Shown piece by piece: positions 49,852-58,634 of a DNA stretch of 64,000 nucleotides. Location: NCBI GenBank assembly GCA_963803265.1, contig CAWDLZ010000022.1, positions 184,588 to 248,587 on the forward strand, given 5' to 3'. Each line of letters starts with the position of its first letter. Position 1 is the stretch's first letter. The notes under the pieces were generated by a model. The model was given only the letters and a program-made list of their open reading frames with translations, was not told the DNA's origin and did no database searches. Origin of the DNA: CAIKMD01 sp963803265 (GTDB lineage: Bacteria > Pseudomonadota > Alphaproteobacteria > ATCC43930 > CGMCC-115725). Made by a program: the position numbers and the translations under genes.

Positions 49852-51453
49852 CTAAGAGATCTTTCGCTTCAACAAGGTTCCGGCCAGCGCCCCGGTATGC
49901 TCGGCACGATCCACGGTCACGACGCCGTTGACCAGCACGGTCGTCGCCGCGCCCGCCGGGTATTGGTGCGGTTTCGCGTAAGTCGCGCGCTCGCGGAAGT
50001 CGCAGGGGTCGAACATCGTCACGTCCGCGGCATAGCCCTTGGCGATGAGGCCGCGATCGGCGAACCCCAGCGCCCGCGCCGGCGCGCCGGTCATCTTGTG
50101 CACGGCGAGCGGCAGGTCGATGAGATGAAGCTCCTGGCAATAATGCCCGATGATGCGCGGAAAGGTGCCGTAAAAGCGCGGATGCGGCATGCCCTGGCTG
50201 GTCGTGCCGTATGGCGCCACGCAATTGCCGTCGGAGCCGACGCAGACGATCGGCGAGCGGATCATCGTCCGGATATCCTCTTCGCTGATCGAGTCCACGA
50301 GGACGCGGGTCGCGCAGCGATCCGCGATCAGATAATCGCAGACGCAATCGATCGGATCGACGCCGCGTTCGGCCGCGATTGCCGCGATCGTCTTTCCGGC
50401 ATGGTGCGGCTGGTGCGGGCTTACCGAAATCGTGACCGCGTCCCAGCTTGCGATGCGGCCGAAATTATTGAGACCCTCTGCCTCGATCTCGTGCCGGATG
50501 CGCGCGCGGGTTTCCGGCGCGGCGAGGCGCTCCATCGTCTCGGGCAATCGCTCGCCTTGCACCCAGCGCGGCAGCAGGTTCTTCAAGGGGTTGCTCGCCG
50601 CGGTATAGGGGTACTGGTCGCAATCGATGGCGACGCCCGCCCCGCGCGCCCGCTCGATGGCATCGAGCATCATCGGCGCCTTGCCCCAATTATCGAGGCC
50701 CGACAGTTTCATATGCACGACCTGGACATGGATTCCGGTCTTGGCGCCGACGCCGATCGCTTCATCGAGCGCGTCGAACACATGGTTCGCTTCATCGCGC
50801 AAATGGGTGAAATAGAGCCCGTGTCTGCGCTTCAATACCGTCGCGAGCGCGACGATCTCATGGGGCGGCGCGAAGGCGCCAGGCGGCGTGAAGAGGCCGG
50901 TGGAGAGGCCGAACGCGCCGGCATCGAGCGCTTCCTCCAAGAGCTGGGCCATCTGCCCGAGCTCGGCGCCGGTCGCGGCGCGCGCCGCCATTCCCATCAC
51001 CATCAGGCGCAGCGTGTTGTGGCCGACGAGCGAGCAGCGATTGGTCGAGGTCGCGGGGAACGAGCCGAGGTAATCGGCGAAGCTCGTGTCCTTGAACTCG
51101 AGCCAGGGCGCGCTGGGCGAGAGATAATCCTTGAGCATTCCCGCCTTGCCCGGCAGCACCGGCGCGACCGAGAAGCCGCAATGGCCGATCACCTCGGTGG
51201 TGACGCCCTGCCGGATCTTGCTCTCGGCCTTGGGGTTGAGCGGCAGGGTGAAGTCGGAATGCGTCTTGATGTCGATGAAGCCGGGCGCCACGACAAGGCC
51301 GCGCGCGTCGATGACCCTCGCAGCATCGGCGCCGAGACCCCTGCCGACGGCGACGATGCGACCCGCCGCGATCGCGACATCGGCCTCGATCGCGGCCGCG
51401 CCGCTGCCGTCGATGACCTGGCCGCCCGTGACGAGGATTTCGTACCGGCTCAC
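49852..51453 (-). CDS. N-acyl-D-amino-acid deacylase-like amidohydrolase
   Basis: 533 residues. MSRYEILVTGGQVIDGSGAAA and VVAPGFIDIKTHSDFTL give the beta-sandwich and first metal-binding H/D motif. GHCGFSVAP is where D-aminoacylases have the metal-bridging Cys. The barrel continues through FTHLRDEANHVFDALDEAIGV and SDGNCVAPYGTTSQGMPHPR, then KGYAADVTMFDP. Family reactions remove acyl groups from D-amino acids or hydrolyse related dipeptides. No signal peptide. It is 11 bp before gor; the link is probably only transcriptional. Confidence 0.87.
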   Translation of the reverse strand: MSRYEILVTGGQVIDGSGAAAIEADVAIAAGRIVAVGRGLGADAARVIDARGLVVAPGFIDIKTHSDFTLPLNPKAESKIRQGVTTEVIGHCGFSVAPVLPGKAGMLKDYLSPSAPWLEFKDTSFADYLGSFPATSTNRCSLVGHNTLRLMVMGMAARAATGAELGQMAQLLEEALDAGAFGLSTGLFTPPGAFAPPHEIVALATVLKRRHGLYFTHLRDEANHVFDALDEAIGVGAKTGIHVQVVHMKLSGLDNWGKAPMMLDAIERARGAGVAIDCDQYPYTAASNPLKNLLPRWVQGERLPETMERLAAPETRARIRHEIEAEGLNNFGRIASWDAVTISVSPHQPHHAGKTIAAIAAERGVDPIDCVCDYLIADRCATRVLVDSISEEDIRTMIRSPIVCVGSDGNCVAPYGTTSQGMPHPRFYGTFPRIIGHYCQELHLIDLPLAVHKMTGAPARALGFADRGLIAKGYAADVTMFDPCDFRERATYAKPHQYPAGAATTVLVNGVVTVDRAEHTGALAGTLLKRKIS

Positions 51454-51465
51454 GAAATTCTCATG

Positions 51466-51720
51466 TCACGTATCGACGGCACCTAAGCGCTTATGCAGAT
51501 CGTTGAGCCGATGCAGGATGCCGAGGACGATCGCATAAGCGATGTAGATGTAGAAGAAATAATTCACCAGCGGTATGAGCGAGAGCACGACCCAGACCAC
51601 GACATGCTTGCCGAGCGCCTGGGCGATGTAGCCGTTGCCGATGGCCAGCGCGATCCACAGCACCGCGAGGATCAGCAATATCCCCGGCGGCGGAAAATAC
51701 CCGTAATAGAACGAATCCAT
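51466..51720 (-). CDS. Small membrane protein
   Basis: 84 residues from the ATG at 51718-51720, chosen because GGGAGGGGGCAA precedes it; upstream ATGs lack a ribosome site. MDSFYYGYFPPPG is followed by two hydrophobic helices (ILLILAVLWIALAIGNGYIA and VVVWVVLSLIPLVNYFFYIYIAYAIVLGIL). I do not recognise a family. It lies 12 bp before the amidohydrolase gene, in the same direction. Confidence 0.6.
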   Translation of the reverse strand: MDSFYYGYFPPPGILLILAVLWIALAIGNGYIAQALGKHVVVWVVLSLIPLVNYFFYIYIAYAIVLGILHRLNDLHKRLGAVDT

Positions 51721-51779
51721 TTGCCCCCTCCCGCTCTTGCGACGGATCAATCTAACCAACGAGACGACGCTTTGCCAAT

Positions 51780-52998
51780 TCATCCCAGCGCCAGCCTGAG
51801 CCGCCACAACAGGCCCATTTGCCAGGCGCACAGCGCGGCCAGAACGGTGAGCGCCACGGCGAAGCCGCCGGTCAGGTCATAGAGCGTGCCGAGGGTCAGG
51901 GGACCGAGCACGCCACCGACTTCGCCGGCGGTGAAATAGAGGCCGCCGGCCGCGCCCATCCGGCTGGTATCGACCTCGCGCAGCTCCATCAGGACGAGGA
52001 CGACGATGATCGAGAGCGATCCCCTCGCCAGCCCCTGCAGCACCAGCCCCAACGCCAGCGCATCGCCGGCGCCCCATTCGATCAGCAGCGGCGCCAGCAT
52101 CTGCGCGGCGAACAGCGCCGCCAGGATTTTCATGCGCCGCTCGGGGACGGCGAAGCGCGGAAAGATCAGCGCGCCGCCGATGCCGATCACTACCGGAATG
52201 CTGGCGAAGAGGCCCGCCCGCGCCGGAGCCATGCCACCAAAGCGCAGGATTTCCGGCAGCCAGTTGCTCAGCGCGTGAGCGAAGAAGAACGTGCCCACGG
52301 CGAGGTAAAGCACCGTGCGCAGCGCCTTCACGCGCAGCAGCTCCATGACGACGCCGAATTGCGCCCGGCGCGGCCCGCCGCGGCGCTCCAGCGCGCGGCT
52401 CGCGCCGTGGCCGCTGACCCAAAACCAGCCGAGCGCGGCGGCGAGCGCGACGAAGCCGTAGAAGATCAGCACCGCGCGCCAATTGCCATGGGCGAGATCG
52501 AGGCCGACGCTCGAGGTGAGCGACAGCGCTCCGATCGTACCGAGCGCCTGGCCGACATTGTAGAGACCCATGGCGAGACCGCGCTCGCGGCCGACGAACC
52601 ATTGGCCGATCACGGTCGGCGCGCCAACGGAGACGAGCGGCCCGCCGAGCCCAAACGCGGCGACGGCGACCAGCATGGTCGGGTAATTGGTGGCGAGGCC
52701 GCGAGGCCACGCCCGACACCGCGATCGCGAGCGCGCCCAGGGCGATGGCGCGGCGCGGCCCGATACGGTCGAGCAGCGCGCCGCACGGGATCGCCGCGCC
52801 GATATAGACCAGCTGCCAGGCGCCCAAGATGCTGCCCATCTCGGTATGGCTGAGGCCGAGCTCGGCCGTGATCTGCGACACCAGCGGCGCGATTGCCGCC
52901 GCGGTCGAGCCGAAGCAGAAATAGACCCCCCACACGCCGGCGAGCATGGCCCAGCGATGCGAATGGGGCGGCGTCTCCATTTCCGGCGGCGAAGTCAC
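51780..52998 (-). CDS. MFS transporter (one frameshift as assembled)
   Basis: About 405 residues, 12 helices, after removing one extra base near 52703. The N-terminal half has RWAMLAGVWGVYFCFGSTAAA, LGLSHTEMGSILGAWQLVYIGAAIPCGALLDRIGPRRAI. The second part has GAPTVIGQWFVGRERGLAMGLYNVGQALG, the conserved loop of NarK/oxalate-formate-like carriers. The C-terminus resumes LYFTAGEVGGVLGPLTLGTLYDLTGGF. Substrate unknown. An alternative start lies at 52980. Confidence 0.83.
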
Positions 52999-53169
52999 GG
53001 GGAGGCGAGTAATCGATGCCGCCGCTTGCTACAAGGAAAAATCCATTATGGCAGTGAGAAAAATGCCCATCCTCAACAGGCCGCGTAGCGGCCGTGTCGA
53101 AGGGCGCAGGACGCCGATCCGGCCGAAAAACCGATACGCAAGAGATAGGCGTCTGCTACCGTCAACGCC

Positions 53170-53250
53170 TTGCGATCCAAGGACGAGCCGAAGAAGTTTC
53201 ACGAGGTCCATCCTGGAATCCTTTTGAAGGAAGAGATCGACGCGCGGCAA
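53170..53250 (+). pseudogene. Remnant resembling the start of a HigA-type antitoxin
   Basis: KKFHEVHPGILLKEEIDARQG resembles the xVHPGxxLxEE opening of HigA helix-turn-helix antitoxins, but the domain does not continue. The frame then runs out of phase into the next gene. The remainder of 52999-53317 has no recognisable gene. GC content drops here compared with both flanks. Confidence 0.35.
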
Positions 53251-53317
53251 GGTGAAGGCCGATGTCCACCGCGGCGCGTGAAACGGGCTGAGGCTAACGT
53301 TCAAGGGAGCTGTGTAA

Positions 53318-53818
53318 ATGATACCGTTGGCGACCGACAAGTGTGGCCGATTTTTAACCTACCAACATTTCATCGAGTGCGGCGAGACGTGGAAACATAC
53401 GCGCGTCAATAACGTCCCGAAGCAGCCCGAAACCTATACCGCGATCCGTGACCTCTGCGAGCATGTGCTCGATCGGGTGTGGGATAGGTTCGGACCCATC
53501 GTGCTGACCTACGCCTTCGCTTCATACGCGCTCTATAAGGAGATTCGAAAACCAAAGGGCACACCGCTTGTATCACTAAGCGGTGATCAACATGCCGGCT
53601 GCGAGTTGAATAGGAACGGCAAACCTTACTGCCATCGCTTGGGTCAGGGCGTCGATTTCAAGGTTCCCTGTATCGGGTCACGAAAGGTCGCAGACTGGAT
53701 TATCGACGACGGGCAATATGACCGGCTATATTTTTACACCGACGACCGCCCCTTCCACGTGAGTTACGGACCCGAGCATTCGAAATTTACCCGGGTCTAC
53801 GCCAAGGCCCCCCACTAA
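53318..53818 (+). CDS. Uncharacterised protein with a possible M15-peptidase-like metal site
   Basis: 166 residues. LTYQHFIECGETW opens it and LCEHVLDRVWDRFGPIVLTYAF follows. Then come DQHAGCELNRNGKPYCHRLGQGVDFKV and YDRLYFYTDDRPFHVSYGP. The His92, His106, Asp113 and His147 positions resemble the H..D..H zinc layout of D-Ala-D-Ala carboxypeptidase-like (M15) domains, with phage endolysin relatives. There is no signal peptide, so a cell-wall role is doubtful. Base composition is lower in GC than neighbours and it lies in a patch with an antitoxin remnant and REP-like repeats. Confidence 0.5.
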   Translation: MIPLATDKCGRFLTYQHFIECGETWKHTRVNNVPKQPETYTAIRDLCEHVLDRVWDRFGPIVLTYAFASYALYKEIRKPKGTPLVSLSGDQHAGCELNRNGKPYCHRLGQGVDFKVPCIGSRKVADWIIDDGQYDRLYFYTDDRPFHVSYGPEHSKFTRVYAKAPH

Positions 53819-53846
53819 GCTGCTTAAGGCTGGATTGACATCCTGC

Positions 53847-53944
53847 GCCCTTCGACAGGCTCAGGGTGAGGAGATGTTCTTAACGCCGTCGATAGCATTT
53901 CCTCATCCTGAGGAGCGACCGGAACGGTCGCGTCTCGAAGGACG
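53847..53944. repeat. Two REP-like palindromic repeats
   Basis: Unit A at 53847-53873 reads cgcccttcgacaggctcaggg and on. Unit B at 53901-53944 begins cctcatcctgagg (a CCTCA-TCC-TGAGG stem), followed by a second stem gcgacc-ggaac-ggtcgc, then cgtctcgaagga. Both are of the type scattered between genes in many alphaproteobacteria. They lie between the M15-like gene and the end of the VOC gene and could stop transcription from both sides. Confidence 0.72.
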
Positions 53945-54022
53945 CGGGATATCGATGCAGCGCTAAAACGAGAACGGGGTGGCAGAGGAGCCGCCCCGCG
54001 ATCGCAAGCGCGTGGGGAAAGC

Positions 54023-55270
54023 TTACCCCAGCGGGCCGAGCAAGGTCTCGCCGTCGTAGCTGTCGGACATGCGCTCGACCGTGTCCGGCCATTTGGCGTT
54101 GTCGACCTTTGGCCGCTCGGATTTCGCGCGGGTTTTGCCGTCCCAGCCGATCTGCTCCATGTAGTAATAGAGCTGCACGGTATGACCGTCGGGATCGACC
54201 GCGAAAGCCGAATAGTCGATGCCGGGGAAGAGCTCGGGCGGCAGGTACTTGATGGTGACGCCGTTCGACTTGAGGAAGTCGATCGCATTCCTCAGCTGCT
54301 GATAATCGCCGACCTGGTTGCCGAAGCTCATGCAGCTGGTGTGCGGCGACAGGCCGAGCTTGGCGCGCAGCGCGATCGGATAGAGCGCGAGCGAGTGGTG
54401 CTCGGTATTGCAGCGCAGGAACACGCAGCGGTGGCCTTGATAGTCGATTTCCTCGCTGACGCGCAGTCCCATGACCTTGGTGTAGAAGTCGAGGCATTTT
54501 GCGATGTCGTGGACGAAGAGCCGCACCGGCCCGATCTTGATGACCTTGAACGGCCGCGCCAGCAACACGCCGCCGACATCGTATTTGAACGGGCCCTTCT
54601 CGACGTGGCGCGTGCCGGAATTGAGGTCCATGCCCTCCGCCTTGAACATCTCGAGTTCTTGGTACTCGCAAATCTGGGGCAGTTCGGGCTTGTCGTGGAA
54701 GCCGCGCTTCCTCACGCCGGGGGGCTTTGCTTGCAGGTTCCAGCCGATCTGCTCGATGCCGTAATAGATCTCGTTGGTATGGCCTTCGGGATCGGATGGA
54801 TAGGAATGCCAGTTCGAGCCCGGCACGTCGCGGCCGATGCGCCCGGGATTGATGCCGATCGACTTGAACCAGTCGATTCCGTCGCCGACCTCGCGCAAGG
54901 TTCCGACCTGCCAAGTGATCTGGTTGGTGGTGACCTCGGCGTTGGTTTCGTGCCCGCCGGCGCTGCCCCGTCCCATCCGGTCCAAGGCCGCTTTCGGGAA
55001 GATCACGTGCGAATGATGGTCGCTGCCGTGGGTCATGAAATAGCCGACCGTCGTCGGAACGCCCTCGAATACCTTTGCCGGCATCCCGAGCTTCGCGAAG
55101 TCGATCGTGTCGGTGACCCGGAATCCCAGAAGGTCGCGATAGAAATGCAGCCCCTCTTCGATCTTGTATTCGTTGTATCCGAAATGCCCGAGCCGGCGGA
55201 TCTTGAACGGGCGGTCGAGCAGAATCCCGCCGACATTGTACTTGTCGCCAACTTTTACGTAGCCATCCAT
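54023..55270 (-). CDS. Two-domain extradiol-dioxygenase-like (VOC superfamily) protein
   Basis: 415 residues in two similar halves. The first has FKIRRLGHFGYNEYKIEEGLHFYRDLLGF, HGSDHHSHVIFPK and PEGHTNEIYYGIEQIGW. The second has RPFKVIKIGPVRLFVHDIAKCLDFYTKVMGL, NTEHHSLALYPI and PDGHTVQLYYYMEQIGW. His in LGHFGY, His in DHHSH and Glu in HTNEIYY fit a type I extradiol metal site in the N-terminal half; the second half has VRLF and Gln (HTVQ) instead and may be structural. There is no signal peptide. Third gene of the operon after the Tat enzyme and the cytochrome; GGAGG lies before the ATG. Confidence 0.82.
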   Translation of the reverse strand: MDGYVKVGDKYNVGGILLDRPFKIRRLGHFGYNEYKIEEGLHFYRDLLGFRVTDTIDFAKLGMPAKVFEGVPTTVGYFMTHGSDHHSHVIFPKAALDRMGRGSAGGHETNAEVTTNQITWQVGTLREVGDGIDWFKSIGINPGRIGRDVPGSNWHSYPSDPEGHTNEIYYGIEQIGWNLQAKPPGVRKRGFHDKPELPQICEYQELEMFKAEGMDLNSGTRHVEKGPFKYDVGGVLLARPFKVIKIGPVRLFVHDIAKCLDFYTKVMGLRVSEEIDYQGHRCVFLRCNTEHHSLALYPIALRAKLGLSPHTSCMSFGNQVGDYQQLRNAIDFLKSNGVTIKYLPPELFPGIDYSAFAVDPDGHTVQLYYYMEQIGWDGKTRAKSERPKVDNAKWPDTVERMSDSYDGETLLGPLG

Positions 55271-55303
55271 GGTGAAACCTCCATAGCGTGGGTTATGCGC
55301 CAG

Positions 55304-55870
55304 TCATTTGGCGCCGAATTGATTGCCGAGATAGGCGACGACCGTCTTGGCCTGGTCGGGCGACAACGGCGAGCCGAAGAAGATCATGCGGTTGACGATA
55401 TTTTGCCATTGGGCCGGCGAGCGTTTCGTCTCGGCGATGCGGTCGAGACCATGGCACAGGGCGCAGCCGCCTTCCACCATCTCCTTGCCGGGCCCGTCGG
55501 GCAAGGTGACCGGCGCCGAGGGCGGCACGTTCACGCCCGGCCCGAAATTGATCGTGAGATACTTCACGGCGGCGTCGATGTCGTTCGGATTGATCTCAGC
55601 GCCGCGCAGGATCATGTCGTAGACCTGTGCGCGCCACGCCTGCTCGCCTTGGCGGAGCTGCGCGAAGGCGCTCGGCGCGTGACATTGCGTGCAGGCGACG
55701 GCCACGATGTCCCGCCCCTCGCCGGGCGGCAACGGATTGGCACCGGGCGCGGTCGCGGACTGGAACGGCCCCGGCGCCTGGGCAGGCGCCGGAGCGGGAG
55801 CCTGAGCCTGGACGGAAACCAACGCGAAGACGGAAGCCGCAAAGGCTGCCGGGACAATAAACCACCGCAT
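55304..55870 (-). CDS. Secreted di-haem cytochrome c
   Basis: 188 residues from the ATG at 55868-55870, three bases after the stop of the thiamine-diphosphate enzyme. Signal peptide MRWFIVPAAFAASVFALVSVQAQ, then an Ala/Pro/Gln linker. The first haem site is ACTQCHAPSAF and the second GCALCHGLDRI, each in a short helical domain; axial Met candidates are in YDMILRG and RMIFFGSPLS. Periplasmic. Its position directly behind a Tat-exported oxidoreductase-like enzyme suggests it takes that enzyme's electrons. Confidence 0.88.
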   Translation of the reverse strand: MRWFIVPAAFAASVFALVSVQAQAPAPAPAQAPGPFQSATAPGANPLPPGEGRDIVAVACTQCHAPSAFAQLRQGEQAWRAQVYDMILRGAEINPNDIDAAVKYLTINFGPGVNVPPSAPVTLPDGPGKEMVEGGCALCHGLDRIAETKRSPAQWQNIVNRMIFFGSPLSPDQAKTVVAYLGNQFGAK

Positions 55871-55872
55871 GA

Positions 55873-57762
55873 TCAAACCTTCCTCGTGCGAATGTCGGCG
55901 ATGGAATATGGCGGATAATACGTCGAGGCGGCGCCGACGCCGGCGCGCTGGACGATGATGTCGAGGAAGTAGGGCTGGCCGTCGACATTGGCCTTCTTGG
56001 CGCGGGCGAGCGCGGGCTTGATGTCGTCCACCACCTTCACGGTCTCGCCGTCGACGCCGAAGGCTTGGGCGGCCTTGGCGAAATCGACATCCGGGCTGCC
56101 GTTATAACAGAGCATGTCCTTGCCCATCTTGAACTGATCCCCGGCGATGAACGTCCAGATGCGATTGCGCTCGTTATTGTAGCTGCGGTTGTTGAGAACC
56201 ATGCTCGTGACCGGCGCCTTGTAGCGCGAGTGGCTCCACAGCGGCTGCATGCCGCCGAACAGCATGCTGCCATCGCCGACGACGGCAACCACCGGCCGGT
56301 CCGGGCGGGCGAGCTTCGCGCCAAAGCCCGCCGCCACGCCCCAGCCGAGGATGTTAGGACCGGTGGCGATATAGGTCTTGTCCGCGCCGCCCCAGGACAT
56401 GAACGGGTTCATGGTCTGGCCGGAATCGCAGTCCGAGACGTAGATCGTGTCCTTCTCGAGCCCGTTCTCGAGCTCGACGCCGAGGCGCTCCATCGTGATC
56501 TCGGTGCCGCCCGAGAAACTCTGCGCGATCTGCTTGACCATCTGCCGCTCGCTCGCCGTAATCTGCGCGATGCGCGCCTTGCGTCCGTCGGCGATCTGCT
56601 TGAGGCGATCGGCGGTCGCCATGCTCTTTATCGCCGCGACGAGATCGGCGGTCGCGAGCTTGCAATCGGCGACCATGCCGAGATCGACCGGCGCGACGCG
56701 CGCGAGGCCTGTCGGATCGTTGCGTATCGAGATCAGCGTGGCGCCCTGCATCGGCACCTCGCCGGGCTGACCGCCGATGTTGAGATGCACGTCGATCGGG
56801 CCGAGGAAGCGCATGGTTCTCGTGATCGGACCGACATAGAGCGGCGAGCGGGTCGAGAACGGCTTCGACCAGGCGCCTTGCGCGCCCTGCCCCGCCACCG
56901 GAAGGCCCAACAGCTCGGCGAGCTCGTTCAATTCCACTTCGCCTTGCGACATGGTGATCTCGTCGCCCACGGACAGCAGCGGGTTCTTCGCCTCGATCAG
57001 CATTTTCGCCACGGTCTGGATGTCTTGGCTGTCGGGCCGGATCTTCATCGCCACGGTGAACAGCTTCTGGTCGATAACGTCGGCGGTCGCCTGGTCTTTC
57101 AGCAGGTCGTCCGGGATCGACATGAAGACCGGGCCCGATGGCGGAGTCGCCGCGAATTTGAGCGCGCGGCGCGTGACATCCGGGATGCCCACGGTGGATT
57201 CCGCCAACCAATACCATTTGGTGATCGGCGACATCATCGGCTCTTGGTGGTCGTAATCCTGGGCGTAGTCCCGGCCTTCCACGTTCGTTCCGAACGCGGC
57301 GACCACCATGAGCACCGGGACGTGGTCCTTGAAGGTATTGACCAGTTGGGTCATGCCGTTGGGCAGGCCGACATTGGCGATGCCGCACACCCCGGTCTTG
57401 CCCGAGAGCCGCGCATAGCCATCGGCCATGGCGACGACCGCGCCCTCCTGCACCCCCTTGATCAGCTGGATCGCCGGCTCGTCAACCAGCGAGTCGTAAA
57501 TGGGGCCGTCGCCGGTCGAGGGATTGGCGAACATGAATTCGACGCCCGCCGATTTGAGCTGCTGGGTGAACAGCCTGCCGCCGCTTCCGGTCACGGAACG
57601 CATAGCGCCCGGCGCCGCATCGGCGGCCCGCGCGGTCGCGGGCGCCAGTGCCTTCGCCATGGTCTTGGCCGCGACGGCGCCAACGCCGACCGCGCTCAAG
57701 CGCTTCATCAGGGTGCGGCGCGAAATGCCGCTATCGAGATATTGCTTGACCAGGTCCTTCAT
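55873..57762 (-). CDS. Tat-exported thiamine-diphosphate-dependent enzyme
   Basis: 629 residues. The N-terminus has a twin-arginine signal (ISRRTLMKRLSAVGVGAVAAK, Arg15-Arg16), with cleavage likely after ARA near residue 47. Then three ThDP-enzyme domains: the pyrimidine-binding domain with the catalytic Glu in GVQEGAVVAMADGYARLSG (about residue 105), the middle domain (HLNIGGQPGEVPMQGATLI), and the cofactor domain with GDGSMLFGGMQPLWSHSRYKAP and LNNRSYNNERN (about 494-525), the GDG...NN motif. Relatives are acetolactate synthases and benzoylformate decarboxylases, normally cytosolic. Export in the folded, cofactor-loaded state is implied. Confidence 0.88.
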   Translation of the reverse strand: MKDLVKQYLDSGISRRTLMKRLSAVGVGAVAAKTMAKALAPATARAADAAPGAMRSVTGSGGRLFTQQLKSAGVEFMFANPSTGDGPIYDSLVDEPAIQLIKGVQEGAVVAMADGYARLSGKTGVCGIANVGLPNGMTQLVNTFKDHVPVLMVVAAFGTNVEGRDYAQDYDHQEPMMSPITKWYWLAESTVGIPDVTRRALKFAATPPSGPVFMSIPDDLLKDQATADVIDQKLFTVAMKIRPDSQDIQTVAKMLIEAKNPLLSVGDEITMSQGEVELNELAELLGLPVAGQGAQGAWSKPFSTRSPLYVGPITRTMRFLGPIDVHLNIGGQPGEVPMQGATLISIRNDPTGLARVAPVDLGMVADCKLATADLVAAIKSMATADRLKQIADGRKARIAQITASERQMVKQIAQSFSGGTEITMERLGVELENGLEKDTIYVSDCDSGQTMNPFMSWGGADKTYIATGPNILGWGVAAGFGAKLARPDRPVVAVVGDGSMLFGGMQPLWSHSRYKAPVTSMVLNNRSYNNERNRIWTFIAGDQFKMGKDMLCYNGSPDVDFAKAAQAFGVDGETVKVVDDIKPALARAKKANVDGQPYFLDIIVQRAGVGAASTYYPPYSIADIRTRKV

Positions 57763-57787
57763 TGGCGGTTTCTCCCTCTTTCCCCGT

Positions 57788-57808
57788 CCCGCGGTTTGCC
57801 ACCGCGGG
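57788..57808. promoter_or_regulatory. Perfect inverted repeat in the leader of the Tat-ThDP operon
   Basis: cccgcggt-ttgcc-accgcggg, 8-bp arms with no mismatch, 25 bases before the ATG at 57762 on the minus strand. It may be an operator for an unknown repressor, or an mRNA hairpin close to the ribosome site (GGGAGAAACC). No nearby regulator gene is obvious. Confidence 0.5.
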
Positions 57809-58043
57809 CATCGATAATCCCAATCCCAGAATGCGCCTCTTTAGCGCGGTGGGCAATGGCGATCGCGGGCAATTCCCGAGCAAGCGCCTCGGACTCGAAT
57901 TCCGCCATGCGCGCCGTCGTCCCGAGCCCGGCCGAGGGACGGCCGCGCGCCGGTTCCCCGGCGCAGAACGTCGGGCCGCCGGGTCAAAAGCCGCTCCTCA
58001 ACTTAGTGATACTTGAGAACAGCCCTGCGGCTAGAGTCCCGAA

Positions 58044-58596
58044 ATGGGAATCCTGCTGAGTTTTTCGCCTTTCATCCTCTTCGCCATCGCCGCTGCCCTC
58101 ATCGGGCCGATCGCGGGATTGGTGACTGGCGCTGCCGTCGCCATGGCACTGCTGCTCCGCGATTGGCTGATCTCGGGCAAGACGCCCAAGATTTCTCGAG
58201 ATCGGGACGGTGATCCTGTTCGGCGGATTGGCGCTCCTCGCGATCCTGAGCGGTCAGGCTTGGGACATTCTAGGCGTTCGGCTTCGCGTCGATGGCGGGC
58301 TTTTGCTGATCGTGCTGGTCTCGATCGCGATTCGCAGTCCGTTCACGATCCAGTATGCGCGGGAGGAGACACCAAAGGAGTTTTGGAGAAATCCTCTTTT
58401 CATCCGCACCAACTACGCCATCACTTGCGTCTGGGCCATGGCGATCCTGGTGATGGTCGCCGCCGATCTAATCCTGGTCGATGTACCGGCGATTCCGCTC
58501 TGGTACGGCATCGTCGCGACGATCCTGGCGTTGACCCTCGCCGTCACCTTTACTGCCTGGTACCCGCGGCTCGTGCGCAAACGAGCTCGCAGGTGA
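58044..58596 (+). CDS. Inner-membrane protein, about six helices (one frameshift as assembled)
   Basis: About 183 residues after removing one extra T in the TTT run at 58192-58194, which joins RDWLISGKTPKI to LEIGTVILFGGLALLAIL. Hydrophobic segments repeat throughout (SPFILFAIAAALIGPIAGLVTGAAVAMALLL, GGLLLIVLVSIAI, CVWAMAILVMVAADLI and IVATILALTLAVTFTAWYP). SPFTIQYAREETPKEFWRNPLFIRTNY is a conserved-looking loop. I know similar uncharacterised proteins but no function. It converges with the molybdopterin-subunit gene. Confidence 0.6.
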
Positions 58597-58634
58597 CCCG
58601 GCTCGGCACAAGGCGCGTCCAATTCGCCCCGCGC

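Noticed and set aside
56065..58059. A 664-codon plus-strand frame opposite the Tat-ThDP gene, and a similar 723-codon frame at 58908-61079.
   Set aside because: Both are mirror frames of well-supported minus-strand genes and show only Arg/His/Asp-rich shadow composition.
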